Shown: positions 9,740 to 18,974 of the stretch, piece after piece | Layout: each line of letters begins with the position of its first letter | Numbering within the stretch: position 1 is the stretch's first letter | Assembly: GCA_900169235.1 (NCBI GenBank) | Contig: FWCC01000061.1 | Location: 1-51,210, forward strand | Length of the DNA stretch: 51,210 bases | Direction: 5' to 3' | DNA from: Zarea fungicola | Lineage: Eukaryota > Ascomycota > Sordariomycetes > Hypocreales > Cordycipitaceae | Translations under genes and position numbers: made by a program | Notes under the pieces: model-generated | The model's input: the letters and a program-made list of their open reading frames with translations, nothing else | What the model was told of the DNA's origin: nothing | Databases searched by the model: none

Positions 9740-10270
9740 TCTGACGCCGAATGACTGGACTGGATACGTCAACCAGTCTAACCAGGCAAAAGAGGGGCCT
9801 CTTCAGATTATTTGTTTTTTTAAGTCGCTTATTAAGTCTAAATTCGAGGCTGTGTGACTTGCCCACAAATATTTGCACTAGGAACGTCAGCCACAATAAT
9901 AAGATGGGTTGTAAGCGCCGGGACCAGGGCAGTGCTTGGTTATTAGCATTGCTATCCCTATATTAGTTGATAGGGATTTCTTATTAACTATCTAAAAGTG
10001 AAATCTAATAATAGTGCCCTAATTAAGAAAAAACTATAAAGAGTTACGATAAGTAACCAAGTCTAGGATTTATAGTCCGCGTTTTAGGGAGCTGCGAAAA
10101 TACGCTTCTAGGTTCAGCTCCCTAACTGGACATACCTCTAGCATATAAAGTACACAACAGCAATTCCATCAGCCCTACAGGGTACAAAGTCACCAAATAA
10201 ATAAATTATCAAGCAGGTAAGTTGGCAAGTGAGCCAGCTAGCAGGTCAACTAGTAGGTTAACTAGTAGGC
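9740..10270. repeat. Duplicated upstream segment, copy 2, with RIP-like mutations and a partial MITE end
   Basis: Homologous to 6340-6840 in the same orientation. Differences are mostly G to A or C to T in this copy, often TpG to TpA or CpA to TpA; for example copy 1 TTTGCAGTCCGC reads TTTATAGTCCGC here. That is the signature of repeat-induced point mutation. The left MITE terminus (AAGTCTAGGATTTATAG) starts near 10057; the right terminus is not found, so homology ends near 10270. Confidence 0.72.
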
Positions 10271-10375
10271 AAGTAGGTAGGCCATCATGGGCCTACAAGC
10301 ATACAAAATGTCAGTATAAGGCGAACCTTTTCCGAGAATTGAATGTAGCCATAGGAGGTGAAGATGAGTCAAAAT

Positions 10376-11375
10376 TCTTACCCCTGGATATTCTCAGTCG
10401 AGATCAATGCCGTCAAGATCGTGCTGGTTCATCAAAGCACAATATTGCTTGTAAAGCGATCCCGGTTCTCCGGGCAAACAGCTTGACGCAGAATGTTAAA
10501 TGTACCCGGTAAGGCGCTGAAATCCTAATCACCAAATGAAATAATTCGCTCGACTCCAGTCATGGCCTTGAACTTGCCGAATTGTGCTTGTACTTTGCTG
10601 ATGTCCACGTTGAAATCTTGGATTACCTCAGCAAAGGCAAAATGTATATGTGAGTACTTGCTGGTATCAATCTCTGTGACATTCATAGTGAGACATGATC
10701 GCTTGTTGTTCCAGGCCCAAGATAGCCGATGTTGGTCTTTGAAGCCAGCGCCGCTCCTTTAACAATGTCTCTTCCACAATTGCTGATGCCTAACTTGACC
10801 CGTTGGCTCTGCCTGTGCCAATGTCGTTGCAAGTATCATATCGCTGCCCATATATAATTACATCCGTTTTTAATGTTGGACATCCCTGGTGCTCCACTCT
10901 CAGATTTGACTTCAACACACAAGTCATCCAATAGCTCACTGTCCCCAGCTATTACAGCAGGTTCTAAGGGGACCGGGATTAAGCTTGGCCAGATCTGTCC
11001 CTTTCGACGGCATCCAGGAACTGTTGGCCCACACACAGCGTTAGATACAGCTTTCGTCGTTGGAGGGCTACCCTCACCAACGCAAAGTTTGACTGTCAAG
11101 TCGTACGACGCCGCAATACTCATACATTTATCCTCCTCACTAGTTGTGTAGGAGGCACAGGTACCGTCGGCTTCGGGCTTCGGACGTCGGTCCGGCAGGT
11201 CACCGCGAGAGCAACACACCTGCCGCCCTTGTGGTAGAGGTAAGCCGAGACCATCTTTTGTATTGACCATCATAAAGTCACCCAAAACTCAACCTGCATT
11301 TCAAAGCCATGGAGTCGCAGCTATCGCCGGCTGCTGCGATCTTGGTATCGCAGGTACCATCTCCTTTGGCGGAAT
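10376..11375 (-). pseudogene. Broken killer-toxin-like (subgroup C) GH18 chitinase gene with LysM and chitin-binding modules
   Basis: On the minus strand the order is: LysM relic (KGDGTCDTKIAAAGDSC), a frameshift, then FMMVNTKDGL and GRQVCCSRGDLPDRRPKP, a second LysM half (DGTCASYTTSEEDKC) followed by an internal deletion, then EGSPPTTKAVSNAVCGPTVPG. A frameshifted chitin-binding type 1 piece follows (KGTDLAKLNPGPLRTCCNSW, with stops). Then GH18 catalytic sequence: MNVTEIDTSKYSHIHFAFAE, KFKAMTGVERIISFG followed by TAG where Trp is expected, and HDLDGIDLD followed by TGA in place of the Trp of the DxxDxDWE active-site motif. Several frameshifts and stops make it a clear pseudogene. It abuts 2EXR paralog 3. 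The 3' part of the catalytic domain is not visible. Confidence 0.8.
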
Positions 11376-12049
11376 CATCTTTGGTTCATTTGTTGCACCC
11401 GCTCGGCCTCTTCTTCCATTCGCACAATTTCAGCATACTCGACCTCCATCATCCTTTGCAACTCATTTCCGTCCACCATTTGTCCAGTCTTCCTATCAAT
11501 AAACTTTAAATTCTCCATTGTACATGACCAGTGGACGTCCTCCCAGGCCATATACCAGTCCGCTAGTGCGTTGCGAGCCACAACATGACAAACTTCGAGG
11601 TTGTCGAACCAGATCATATTGCGCGACTCTTCATGGAACCAGTATTCGTCAGAATGGCATCGCTCAAACTTAAGCCGCCGAATGCGGTGCTTCAGATGCT
11701 CTAGACGATCAAGGAAGCCTTGATAAAGATCAATCATATCCATTTCAAAATTAATCCAGGCATAGCGTTCCTCAGGCGGGTCTAATGGGCTTGTGTAGGT
11801 GTAGGGTACTCTTTCGTACAGCCCTTGATGGCGACTTTCCCGGCAAGCATGCATGATACCTGGCACAGGGACTGGCGTGAATGGATCCGGAACTGCTCGT
11901 ATGTTGCCCCAATCCCGCGTAAGGCCCCGTGTGCCTCTCTTCCCTTCAATGGCCCTGACATCGACTGTTCGAGGCTCGACGGCGAAGCCCCATACTAGAG
12001 TGCGTAGCTCGACTGGGAGCCTAGGGAACGGATGGAATGTGCCCGACAT
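11375..12049 (-). CDS. 2EXR-domain protein, paralog 3 (224 aa)
   Basis: The start is the ATG before SGTFHPFPRLP, the conserved family start. Motifs LPVELRTLVW and ACRESRH are present, then PPEERYAWINFEMDMIDL, RLKFERC and WFDNLEVCHVVA. The C-terminus is a charged helix (ELQRMMEVEYAEIVRMEEEA). It is closest in length to paralog 1 but does not carry the shared upstream duplicated segment, so it derives from a separate duplication. Its stop codon lies at the edge of the chitinase relic. Function unknown. Confidence 0.78.
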   Translation of the reverse strand: MSGTFHPFPRLPVELRTLVWGFAVEPRTVDVRAIEGKRGTRGLTRDWGNIRAVPDPFTPVPVPGIMHACRESRHQGLYERVPYTYTSPLDPPEERYAWINFEMDMIDLYQGFLDRLEHLKHRIRRLKFERCHSDEYWFHEESRNMIWFDNLEVCHVVARNALADWYMAWEDVHWSCTMENLKFIDRKTGQMVDGNELQRMMEVEYAEIVRMEEEAERVQQMNQR

Positions 12050-12702
12050 TGCCTTGTACTTGCGCAAAAACGGGATATATCGGTAAAAAAAAAAAAATTC
12101 GAGGTTGCTGCTTAATGCGGTATCTGGGTGCTGTATCCTTGTTGAAGTTGTTGAATGTTGACGGGATTTTCTACTGCTGGAGAGCAACGGTGTGACACGT
12201 CGGTCATGTAGCCATTTGCGTCTTGGAACGGGAAGTTTTTCTCCTTTGCCCCTGGCGTTCCGCCTCGTGCTAATGCAATGGGGGGAATAGCCAGTGGAGT
12301 ATCGCTTGCAGGGCTGACAACTTGTTATCCATCATACGGTGAAGCTGTCGTGTGACTAGCCCACACATACCCGCAGAGGAAATGGAAAAATTAGTTGCCA
12401 GGACCTGTATACTAGTAACTAGCTTCTTTACAAGCTTATTCAGTCTGTGCGCAAGGGACTACTGGCTTGGCATTTAATCCTTGCAAGTAATGGAATAACT
12501 GGCATCAACCAAGGACGGGGCGAGTTTCGCGGGTTGGGGCCTGTCAGAACACCCCTGTTCCTTTTACTGTTTCTTTTAGTCAAAGAGTCCGACACACAAA
12601 CCGTCCGCAGTTGATGGCAAATAGGGCTGTCTATCTCAATCTTTTTCGTTTCCACCACCTGCTTGCCTAACCTCCAGGTTTTCCTCACTAAATCTTTCTC
12701 TT
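12050..12702. other. Intergenic between divergent genes
   Basis: Lies between 2EXR paralog 3 (minus) and the LysM-WSC gene (plus). It contains an A12 tract near 12086-12097. No gene recognised. Confidence 0.4.
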
Positions 12703-13512
12703 GTGCTTGTCATGCTGTCTCTTTTGATCCTCGCGCTTTGGTCCGGTGCAGCCAGGGCGACTGGGGCGCCCACGTTGGGCTACGACCCCAACACAGTCAA
12801 GTCGTGCGTGGAGTGGTACAACAACGGCATGGAGGAAACATGCGAGGAGGTCCGGGACTACTTCAACATCACGCCAGAGCAGTTTTCGAGCTGGAACCCT
12901 TCCATTGGTCTTGACTGCCAGCCCTGGGAGTTTCAGTCGTACTGCATCGTGACCAAGGAGCGGCTGGAAGACTTTTCCAAGTCACACACCACATCGACAA
13001 CCACAAAAACCACCACTAGCTCGGAGACGTCGACGACAACGCCCCTTGGTCCCTCCCCAACAGCCTGGACAGCGCGCGGCTGCTACGCTGAGAGCAGCAC
13101 GTACCCTGTTCTGAAGACGCCAATGAGCGGTGATGGCGATGCCGCTCTGACTATCCCCAAGTGCCAGGATCTATGCTACCGCCAACGCTTTCCGTTTGCC
13201 GGCGTCAAGGAGGGAAACCAGTGTTGGTGCAGTCCGTACATTGCCGGTGAGCATTCCCGGAACCAGACGGACTGCAACCTACCCTGCACCGGTGACAAGA
13301 CGACTACATGTGGAGGCAAGGACCGCCTGCAAGTCTTTGAGGCAGCCAAGGAAGAGCTGCCCTGGACGAGGAAGACGACGACAACTAGTGGCAGCAGTAA
13401 TACGGCGTCTGCTTCTGGCGGTAGTGCTAGCAGTGCCGGTGTCGCGCAGTCGTCGGCGGCAGCGACAACGCGAGCCAATTCGGGGGCAATGAGAAACTTG
13501 CAATGGTTTTAG
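12703..13512 (+). CDS. Secreted LysM-WSC cell-wall protein (269 aa)
   Basis: Begins with a signal peptide (MLVMLSLLILALW...ARA); the second Met at 12712 is an equally good start. Residues about 29-82 form a LysM-like module with paired Cys (SCVEWYNNGMEETCEEV, FNITPEQFSSWNPSIGLDC, SYC). A Thr/Ser-rich linker follows, then a WSC domain (about 121-213): GCYAESS, CQDLCYRQRFPFAGV, GNQCWCSPY, CNLPCTGDKTTTCGG. The tail is Ser/Ala/Thr-rich and probably O-glycosylated, with no clear GPI signal. LysM and WSC both bind cell-wall glycans, so it likely sits in or on the wall. One intact exon, divergent from 2EXR paralog 3. Confidence 0.85.
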   Translation: MLVMLSLLILALWSGAARATGAPTLGYDPNTVKSCVEWYNNGMEETCEEVRDYFNITPEQFSSWNPSIGLDCQPWEFQSYCIVTKERLEDFSKSHTTSTTTKTTTSSETSTTTPLGPSPTAWTARGCYAESSTYPVLKTPMSGDGDAALTIPKCQDLCYRQRFPFAGVKEGNQCWCSPYIAGEHSRNQTDCNLPCTGDKTTTCGGKDRLQVFEAAKEELPWTRKTTTTSGSSNTASASGGSASSAGVAQSSAAATTRANSGAMRNLQWF

Positions 13513-14268
13513 CAGATGTGTGACTCGGATGTATATTCTTATTGGACCACTGTATTAAAAAGACGGCCTCAATATAGATTATAATATAGAACTTGTAAAG
13601 CGCGAATCCAACTTGGAACTGCATGAGCCTGCCTATTACAAAGTCTGTCGCGTCGACCAGCCATAAACAAATCGAAGCGCATGCCAAATTAAAACTATAA
13701 GAAAATAGGCATAGCCCCTAGAGCTAGCCTAGATTAATATTAATATTTTTTATATTTTCTTTTCCAACCCCAAGATGGAATCATATCGATCGCAGTCATA
13801 AACGCCGACGGAGAATAAAGCACATGTCAAGGCTTTGTCAAGGCTTCCCCAGATTGGGCATCAACCAATCAGCATCGCCGCATAGCAACTAGTCTGGTCA
13901 GCAGCCAGCCAATCTGTCAAGGTCCGGGATCATCGCCTTTATTTGGTAACAAAATGAATCCGCGCTAAAACAGCCTCCCTTTTGGTGTGTAGAATAATCT
14001 ATACCGAGGCAATAGGTGGGTCCTGTGATTTGTCGGCATTGAACCTTGAGCCGGAACCGTTGGCTTACCTTGCTCCTCATTCCTGTCCGACTCTTTATTT
14101 TTTATCTTTGCATTGAATCCATTTGATTGTCTTTTGTACAGATTTACGGACATTATTCTCTTTTTGTGACTGAAACGAGCAGACGCGACACGACGTCCAT
14201 CCGCCTAATCCATCCGCCTCATCCCTCTCCCACCTCCCCTCCCACTCCCACTTCCACCTCCAGACACA
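13513..14268. other. Intergenic: 3' region of LysM-WSC gene and promoter of acyl-CoA dehydrogenase gene
   Basis: AT-rich tract near 13730-13760, then pyrimidine-rich DNA from 14190 to 14268 (CCTCATCC...CACCTCC), typical of a strong fungal 5' leader just before the ATG at 14269. No gene seen. Confidence 0.5.
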
Positions 14269-15868
14269 ATGGCCCCCCCAGCCAAGACGTTTTCCCGCGA
14301 AGAGGTGCGCGAGCACACCACCGAAGACTCCCTCTGGTGCATCATCGACAGCATCGTCTATGACCTCACCGACTTCGTCATGGCCCATCCCGGCGGCGAG
14401 GCCGTCCTGCAGCAAGTCGCCGGCCAGGACGCCACCACGGCCTTTTACAACCTCCACCGCCAGGAGGTCCTCGCCAAGTACGCCGACCTGGCCATTGGCA
14501 CCGTCGCCGGCGAGACGCCCCAGGTCATTGTGCCCCAGCCCGGCGACCTGAGCCAGATCCCCTACGCCGAGCCGCTCTGGCTCGCGCCCGCCTTCCACAC
14601 GCCCTACTACAACGACTCCCACCGCGCCCTCCAGCGCGCCGCCCGCGACTTCACCGACCGCTACCTCATCCCCGAGGCCCAGGAGTGCGAGGCCACGGGC
14701 CGCTACATTTCCCAGGCCATGATTGACCGCATGGCCAAGGAGGGCGTGCTGCACATGCGCCTCGGCCCGGGCAAGCACATGAAGGGCGTGAGCCTCTTCA
14801 GCGGCGTCATGCAGGGCGACCAGTTTGACTACTTTCACGACCTCATCATCGGCCAGGAGTTCTCGCGCACCATGCAGCGCGGCTTCCAGGACGGCAACAT
14901 GGCGGGCATGACCATTGGCCTGACCTGCGTGCTCAACTTTGCCCACGACGAGGCGTGGAAGAGGCAAATCGCCGATGAGGTCTTTTCCGGCAAGAAGAAG
15001 CTGTGCCTCGCCATCACCGAGGCCTTTGCGGGCTCCGACGTTGCCGGCATCCGCACCACGGCCGTCAAGACGCCGGATGGCAAGCACTACATTGTCAACG
15101 GCACCAAGAAGTGGATCACCAACGGCTGCTGGTCCGACTACTTTGTCACCGGCGTCCGCACGGGCAACAAGCTGTCGGTGCTCCTCATCCCCCGCGGCGA
15201 GGGCGTCGAGACCAAGCCCATCAAGACGAGCTACTCCCCCGCGGCCGGCACCGCGTACGTCACCTTTGACAATGTCAAGGTGCCCGTGGAGAACCTGCTG
15301 GGCGAGGAGAACAAGGGTCTGCACGTGATTCTGTCCAACTTCAACCACGAGCGCTGGATGATGTGCACGGCGACGGTGCGGTCGATGCGCACCATTGTCG
15401 AGGAGTGCCTCAAGTGGTCCAACCAGCGGTTGGTGTTTGGCCAGCGCCTGATAGACCAGGCCGTGATTCGACATCGGTAAGCCCTTACCCATCAAGAGAG
15501 AGAAATATGAAAGAAAAGCTAACCTGTGTAGCCTCGCAAAAATGATTGCCCTCGTCGAATCCCACCAGGCGTGGCTCGAGTCCATCACGTACCAAATGTG
15601 CCACATGCCGTACAAGACGCAGGCCGACAAGCTCGCGGGCCCCATTGGCCTGCTCAAGATGAGCTGCACCCGCGCCGCCCACGAGATTGCCGACGAGTCG
15701 GTCCAGATCTGGGGCGGCCGCGGCCTGACCCAGACGGGCATGGGCAAGCACATTGAAATCTTTAACCGCACCTACAAGTTTGACTCGATCCTGGGCGGGT
15801 CCGAGGAGATTCTGGGTGATTTGGGCGTGCGACAGGCCATGCGCAACTTTCCCAAGTCGATGCTCTAA
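14269..15868 (+). CDS. Cytochrome b5-acyl-CoA dehydrogenase fusion protein (514 aa, two exons)
   Basis: Exons 14269-15476 and 15532-15868; the 55-bp intron restores ...QAVIRHRLAKMIALVES. Residues 7-80 are a cytochrome b5 domain: the heme loop is AHPGGEAVL (His40) and the second axial His is in FYNLHRQEVL (His63). A full acyl-CoA dehydrogenase follows: FTDRYLIPEAQECEATG (N-terminal helices), LAITEAFAGSDVAGIRTTAV and YIVNGTKKWITNG (flavin and substrate signatures), and C-terminal GGSEEILGDLGVRQAM. The last three residues are SML, a weak PTS1-like signal, so a peroxisomal site is possible. b5-linked ACADs are known in filamentous fungi; the likely role is FAD-dependent oxidation of acyl-CoA with b5 as redox partner. 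Substrate length is not predictable. Confidence 0.9.
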
Positions 15869-16736
15869 AAGAAAAGAAAAAAGAAGAAAAATCGACAAAG
15901 ACAAGAGAAGAGACAGAAAAGGAAATAGAGTGTATTCCGTCATGATTGGATTGGACATGTACATGGTAGATTTGTATGCTTTTATTACAAGACCACAATT
16001 ACAGGCTTTTATTGTTTGGATCGTAATCACATTCACATCACCTTTATATCAGACTTGCAGCGATTGAGAAAATTATTCGCACCGGGTACTTTGATCGCAG
16101 CTAATAACTTTTTTGAAGCTACGTTGCCGCGATCCGAATTTGGCGTTAATGCAGGTACACTGTAGGGCCTTGATGGCAACTTTCCTATTCTCAGGCAGAA
16201 TCAATGCCGCGTCTAAGCTTGTCGGCTGACCAAGAGAAATTTTTCGAATAATTTATCAACCGCGCATACCGCAGAAATTCATCGTATGATTCCACTGGTC
16301 ATCTGAGACATGGCTGTAGACCCTGGTGCTGCTGTCTCAAGTCGGCACTTTTGGGATTGGTGCTGGAGGGGAATGGTGTCTGCGCTTATAAGCCGGCAAT
16401 GGATTGAGATTTGTTCTTGTATACAACTGCCCTCTACTGAGTAAATCCCTTGTCGCCTAACCCGTGGCAACTTGCCCCCAACCACTTGAATAGGCCACAA
16501 TAACCAACTAACAACGTAACCAACTACATGGCAGAGGCGTGACTATGCAATACGGCTTCCCTTTTGCTAAATGCATAGTGACAATCCACTCTAAGAACAT
16601 ATTTTAATATGTCTTGGACTCAGACATATACTAACATTCCACTTTTGAGAACATTTGTCTTGGATATAAACACCGGTATTGACGGCTAATAAACACAGTA
16701 CTCCATCACACGGCGACCTTGACACTGGTATCAAAC
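15869..16736. other. Intergenic
   Basis: Contains the 3' end of the acyl-CoA dehydrogenase transcript with an A/G-rich tract at 15868-15930. No gene recognised. Confidence 0.4.
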
Positions 16737-16745
16737 ATATAAAGG
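16737..16745 (+). promoter_or_regulatory. TATA-like box of the secreted protein gene at 16865
   Basis: ATATAAAGG about 120 bp upstream of the ATG. Assigned by sequence and distance. Confidence 0.4.
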
Positions 16746-16864
16746 CTGCTCCTAGCCACCACAGGTCGACTTGGAGAAAAGCTCCATCAGAATACTCCTG
16801 TAAATCCACTATTACATTCGTTCTTACAACACCCGCCCGTCATCACCCGATTTGGCTTCACACC

Positions 16865-17782
16865 ATGAAGATTCTTCTCCCCTCCGCCATCTTCTTCACT
16901 GCTGCAACTGCTGTGGCCAGCGATGGAAGCCTTACCGGTTACCATCAGAAATTAAACGGTACTGGAAGGTTAACCTGCGGCCTCTTTGGGCTAGTCGACG
17001 GCCTTCTTGACCTTAAAAATTGCTCTGGCTTAGTCGGGAGCGTAATTGCTCCGGTTGATCAAACAATTGGTAAGTCAGCAAGTGCAGCATGTACATCTAA
17101 ACCCCCCCCCCCCCCCCCCCCNNCCCCCCCCCCCCCCCCCGTCAGACAGCAGCTGAACATTACTTTTTGCGGTATAGGATCGCTGCTTAGTACCCTTCTC
17201 AGCACCGTTACCAGCACTATTGGCTCGCTTGGGAGTGTAGGCGGCGGTGCTGCCAGCCCTCTTGGCGATGCTGTTGGCGCGCCCGCCGGCAGTGCATCAC
17301 AGCGTGCCAAAGGTCTAGGTAAAGCAGATGCCGCCGGTCTAGCAGGCGACATCCTAAAGAATTTTAGAAACGGCCTTCTTACGGAATTAAAATCGCTTCT
17401 TGGTGGCCTTGCAGGTGGGGACTGCAAGGCTTACGTCGACGATAGCGGGCGCGATCTCGAGCCCATCAGCGACGGTGACGACGACGAGCACGATCCAATC
17501 AAGGAGATTGTTTGCGGCCTAGTCGACATTCTTACTGGCATTGACGCCGCTTCCTTGGTGGGTCAAACGGTTGGCTCCGAAGGGGACTCGGTATTGGGCG
17601 CTACTTGCGCTTCTGCCGGTATCAAACTCAACAAGATACTGCCAGGTAAGAGGCTATATATAAATTATCCCAAGGGCAAAATGACTAAACACTCGAGAAT
17701 AGGAATCATTAGTGACGTCGAGGCGCGTCTTAATACCACCTGCAGCCGTGCCCCAGCCATGCCAAAGACAACGAAACCATGA
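16865..17782 (+). CDS. Small secreted protein of unknown function (about 250 aa) with a poly-C-containing intron
   Basis: The signal peptide is MKILLPSAIFFTAATAVAS. I infer exons 16865-17069, 17178-17645 and 17703-17782: GTAAGT at 17070 pairs with GGTATAG at 17177 after a GCTGAAC branch-like site, and GTAAGA at 17646 pairs with GAATAG at 17702. Both introns are multiples of three and lack stops, so the unspliced frame also reads open. The first intron holds a run of about 38 C interrupted by the N gap. The protein has two Cys-bounded hydrophobic segments (CGLFGLVDGLLDLKNCSGL, VCGLVDILTGIDAASLVG), a Gly/Ala-rich middle and an acidic patch DDDEHD. No family recognised; probably a secreted or wall-associated protein. 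Confidence 0.6.
   Translation: MKILLPSAIFFTAATAVASDGSLTGYHQKLNGTGRLTCGLFGLVDGLLDLKNCSGLVGSVIAPVDQTIGKSASAACTSKPPPPPPXXPPPPPVRQQLNITFCGIGSLLSTLLSTVTSTIGSLGSVGGGAASPLGDAVGAPAGSASQRAKGLGKADAAGLAGDILKNFRNGLLTELKSLLGGLAGGDCKAYVDDSGRDLEPISDGDDDEHDPIKEIVCGLVDILTGIDAASLVGQTVGSEGDSVLGATCASAGIKLNKILPGKRLYINYPKGKMTKHSRIGIISDVEARLNTTCSRAPAMPKTTKP
17102..17140. repeat. Poly-C tract with assembly gap
   Basis: Nearly pure C homopolymer, interrupted by two N at about 17122-17123. The true length is unknown. It probably lies within intron 1 of the secreted protein gene. Confidence 0.9.
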
Positions 17783-17875
17783 AAGCAGTGATTGCTTCCG
17801 AGATTGCTGGCGGTATGAGACGAGTTATAGCAAACAGAAAGGTACCTCGGTCGGATAGTTTGGATCTATAACCGG

Positions 17876-18041
17876 TTAAGCTTGATTAATACGACGAATT
17901 TCCTTGTTGGTTCTTGCTAGTTGCTCCAAGAACCTAGCTCTCGCTCTGTCTGTTTCCATGGCTTTCTGCCGCAGTCTTTCGCCTACTGTGTTAAACGTTT
18001 TGTGAAAATGTGTTAAATGTAGCGAGTTGCTACTGGGCAGC
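17876..18041 (-). CDS. Possible last exon of a small unknown gene
   Basis: The minus strand encodes GERLRQKAMETDRARAR and then FLEQLARTNKEIRRINQA before a stop, a strongly charged amphipathic helix unlike random sequence, preceded by an acceptor-like TTTAACACAG. Further upstream, at 18661-18518, a 47-codon minus frame begins MGKWFSDLFWAAQMQ and holds one membrane segment, but no splice junction joins the two in frame. Partial evidence only. Confidence 0.25.
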
Positions 18042-18974
18042 ATTAAAACATGTTGAGTGCAAGACATGTGTAGTCTTGAAGGTGCTGGACGAACGCAGGA
18101 CAGAAATGCAGCAGCAGTAAAGTAGCAGTGCAGCAATTCGTTGGTGCCAAGGAATCTTGACACTGTAGCAAGAGTGTCTCTACCAGTAATATGGCACTGG
18201 AGCAACATGCCATAGCCGCTCGAGGTACAGGAGAGGAGGCTTGCAGGGCTGGCAGGGGCGGTGGTACTTTTAAAAATGTGCGCTGCTTCATCCAGACATG
18301 CCCCAACAAGAGGAATCACATACCTCAAAATCAATTAGTACACAGACACATCAGTCACATTATTCACATTATTTCCAAATCACCATTCATCTGCCTAGGT
18401 CAACTGGCTACCAACTGTCCTCAAATCGAGACGCCTCCTTTGCAAAAGAAAAAAGGCATGCACTTGCCTAGTGCCAAAGTGCACCACCCTTCTTCCTGTA
18501 CCGTCCTTCGTCATACTACTTTCGTTCTTCGTAAAACATTTCGCCAGCCTTGCGTAAAGCGTAAAGCGTAAAAGAAACGCCCAAAGCGAACAGAAAAGAA
18601 AAAAAGAACAAAGCCTGCATTTGTGCAGCCCAGAAAAGATCCGAGAACCATTTGCCCATTTGTCATTTGCTTTTCGTTATTCCTCATGCTGCCTGCCTGT
18701 GGGGGCCATCATATCTTGTTCCAGGAACCTCAATCCGTGTGTGTCCGTAATCAGTTGCGCGTAAAATGCCGAGCTTTTTTGCCAAGTCGATGAAATCCTG
18801 CAATTTTGTTTGCAAAAGCCAAGGTGTAAACAAAGGAAAATTAGAGAAGAGAGAAAAAGAGAAAACTTTCAAGAAAAAGAAAAGACTTTGTGGGTATCAT
18901 GGAGCTGCCACGCCAACTTGGTCCAGGGCAATTTTGAACAAGCCGGAACAACTTTCCCTCCAAGACAAACAGGT
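18042..18974. other. Intergenic
   Basis: No confident gene. Purine/pyrimidine-skewed tracts at 18580-18620 and 18830-18890 fit UTR sequence. Confidence 0.4.

Noticed and set aside
14095..15771. 558-codon minus-strand frame across the acyl-CoA dehydrogenase gene
   Set aside because: It is the antisense shadow of a GC-rich coding region; the plus strand has full domain motifs and correct splicing.
15485..16036. Minus-strand 183-codon frame at the 3' end of the acyl-CoA dehydrogenase gene
   Set aside because: Antisense shadow plus UTR; no domain content.
17059..17427. Poly-proline/poly-glycine protein segment encoded by the C tract
   Set aside because: The tract most likely lies in an intron with good donor, branch and acceptor sites; it also contains an assembly gap.
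18518..18661. Minus-strand 47-codon frame with one membrane segment (MGKWFSDLFWAAQ...)
   Set aside because: T-rich leader-like DNA can mimic a membrane segment; no splice partner in frame and no family recognised.
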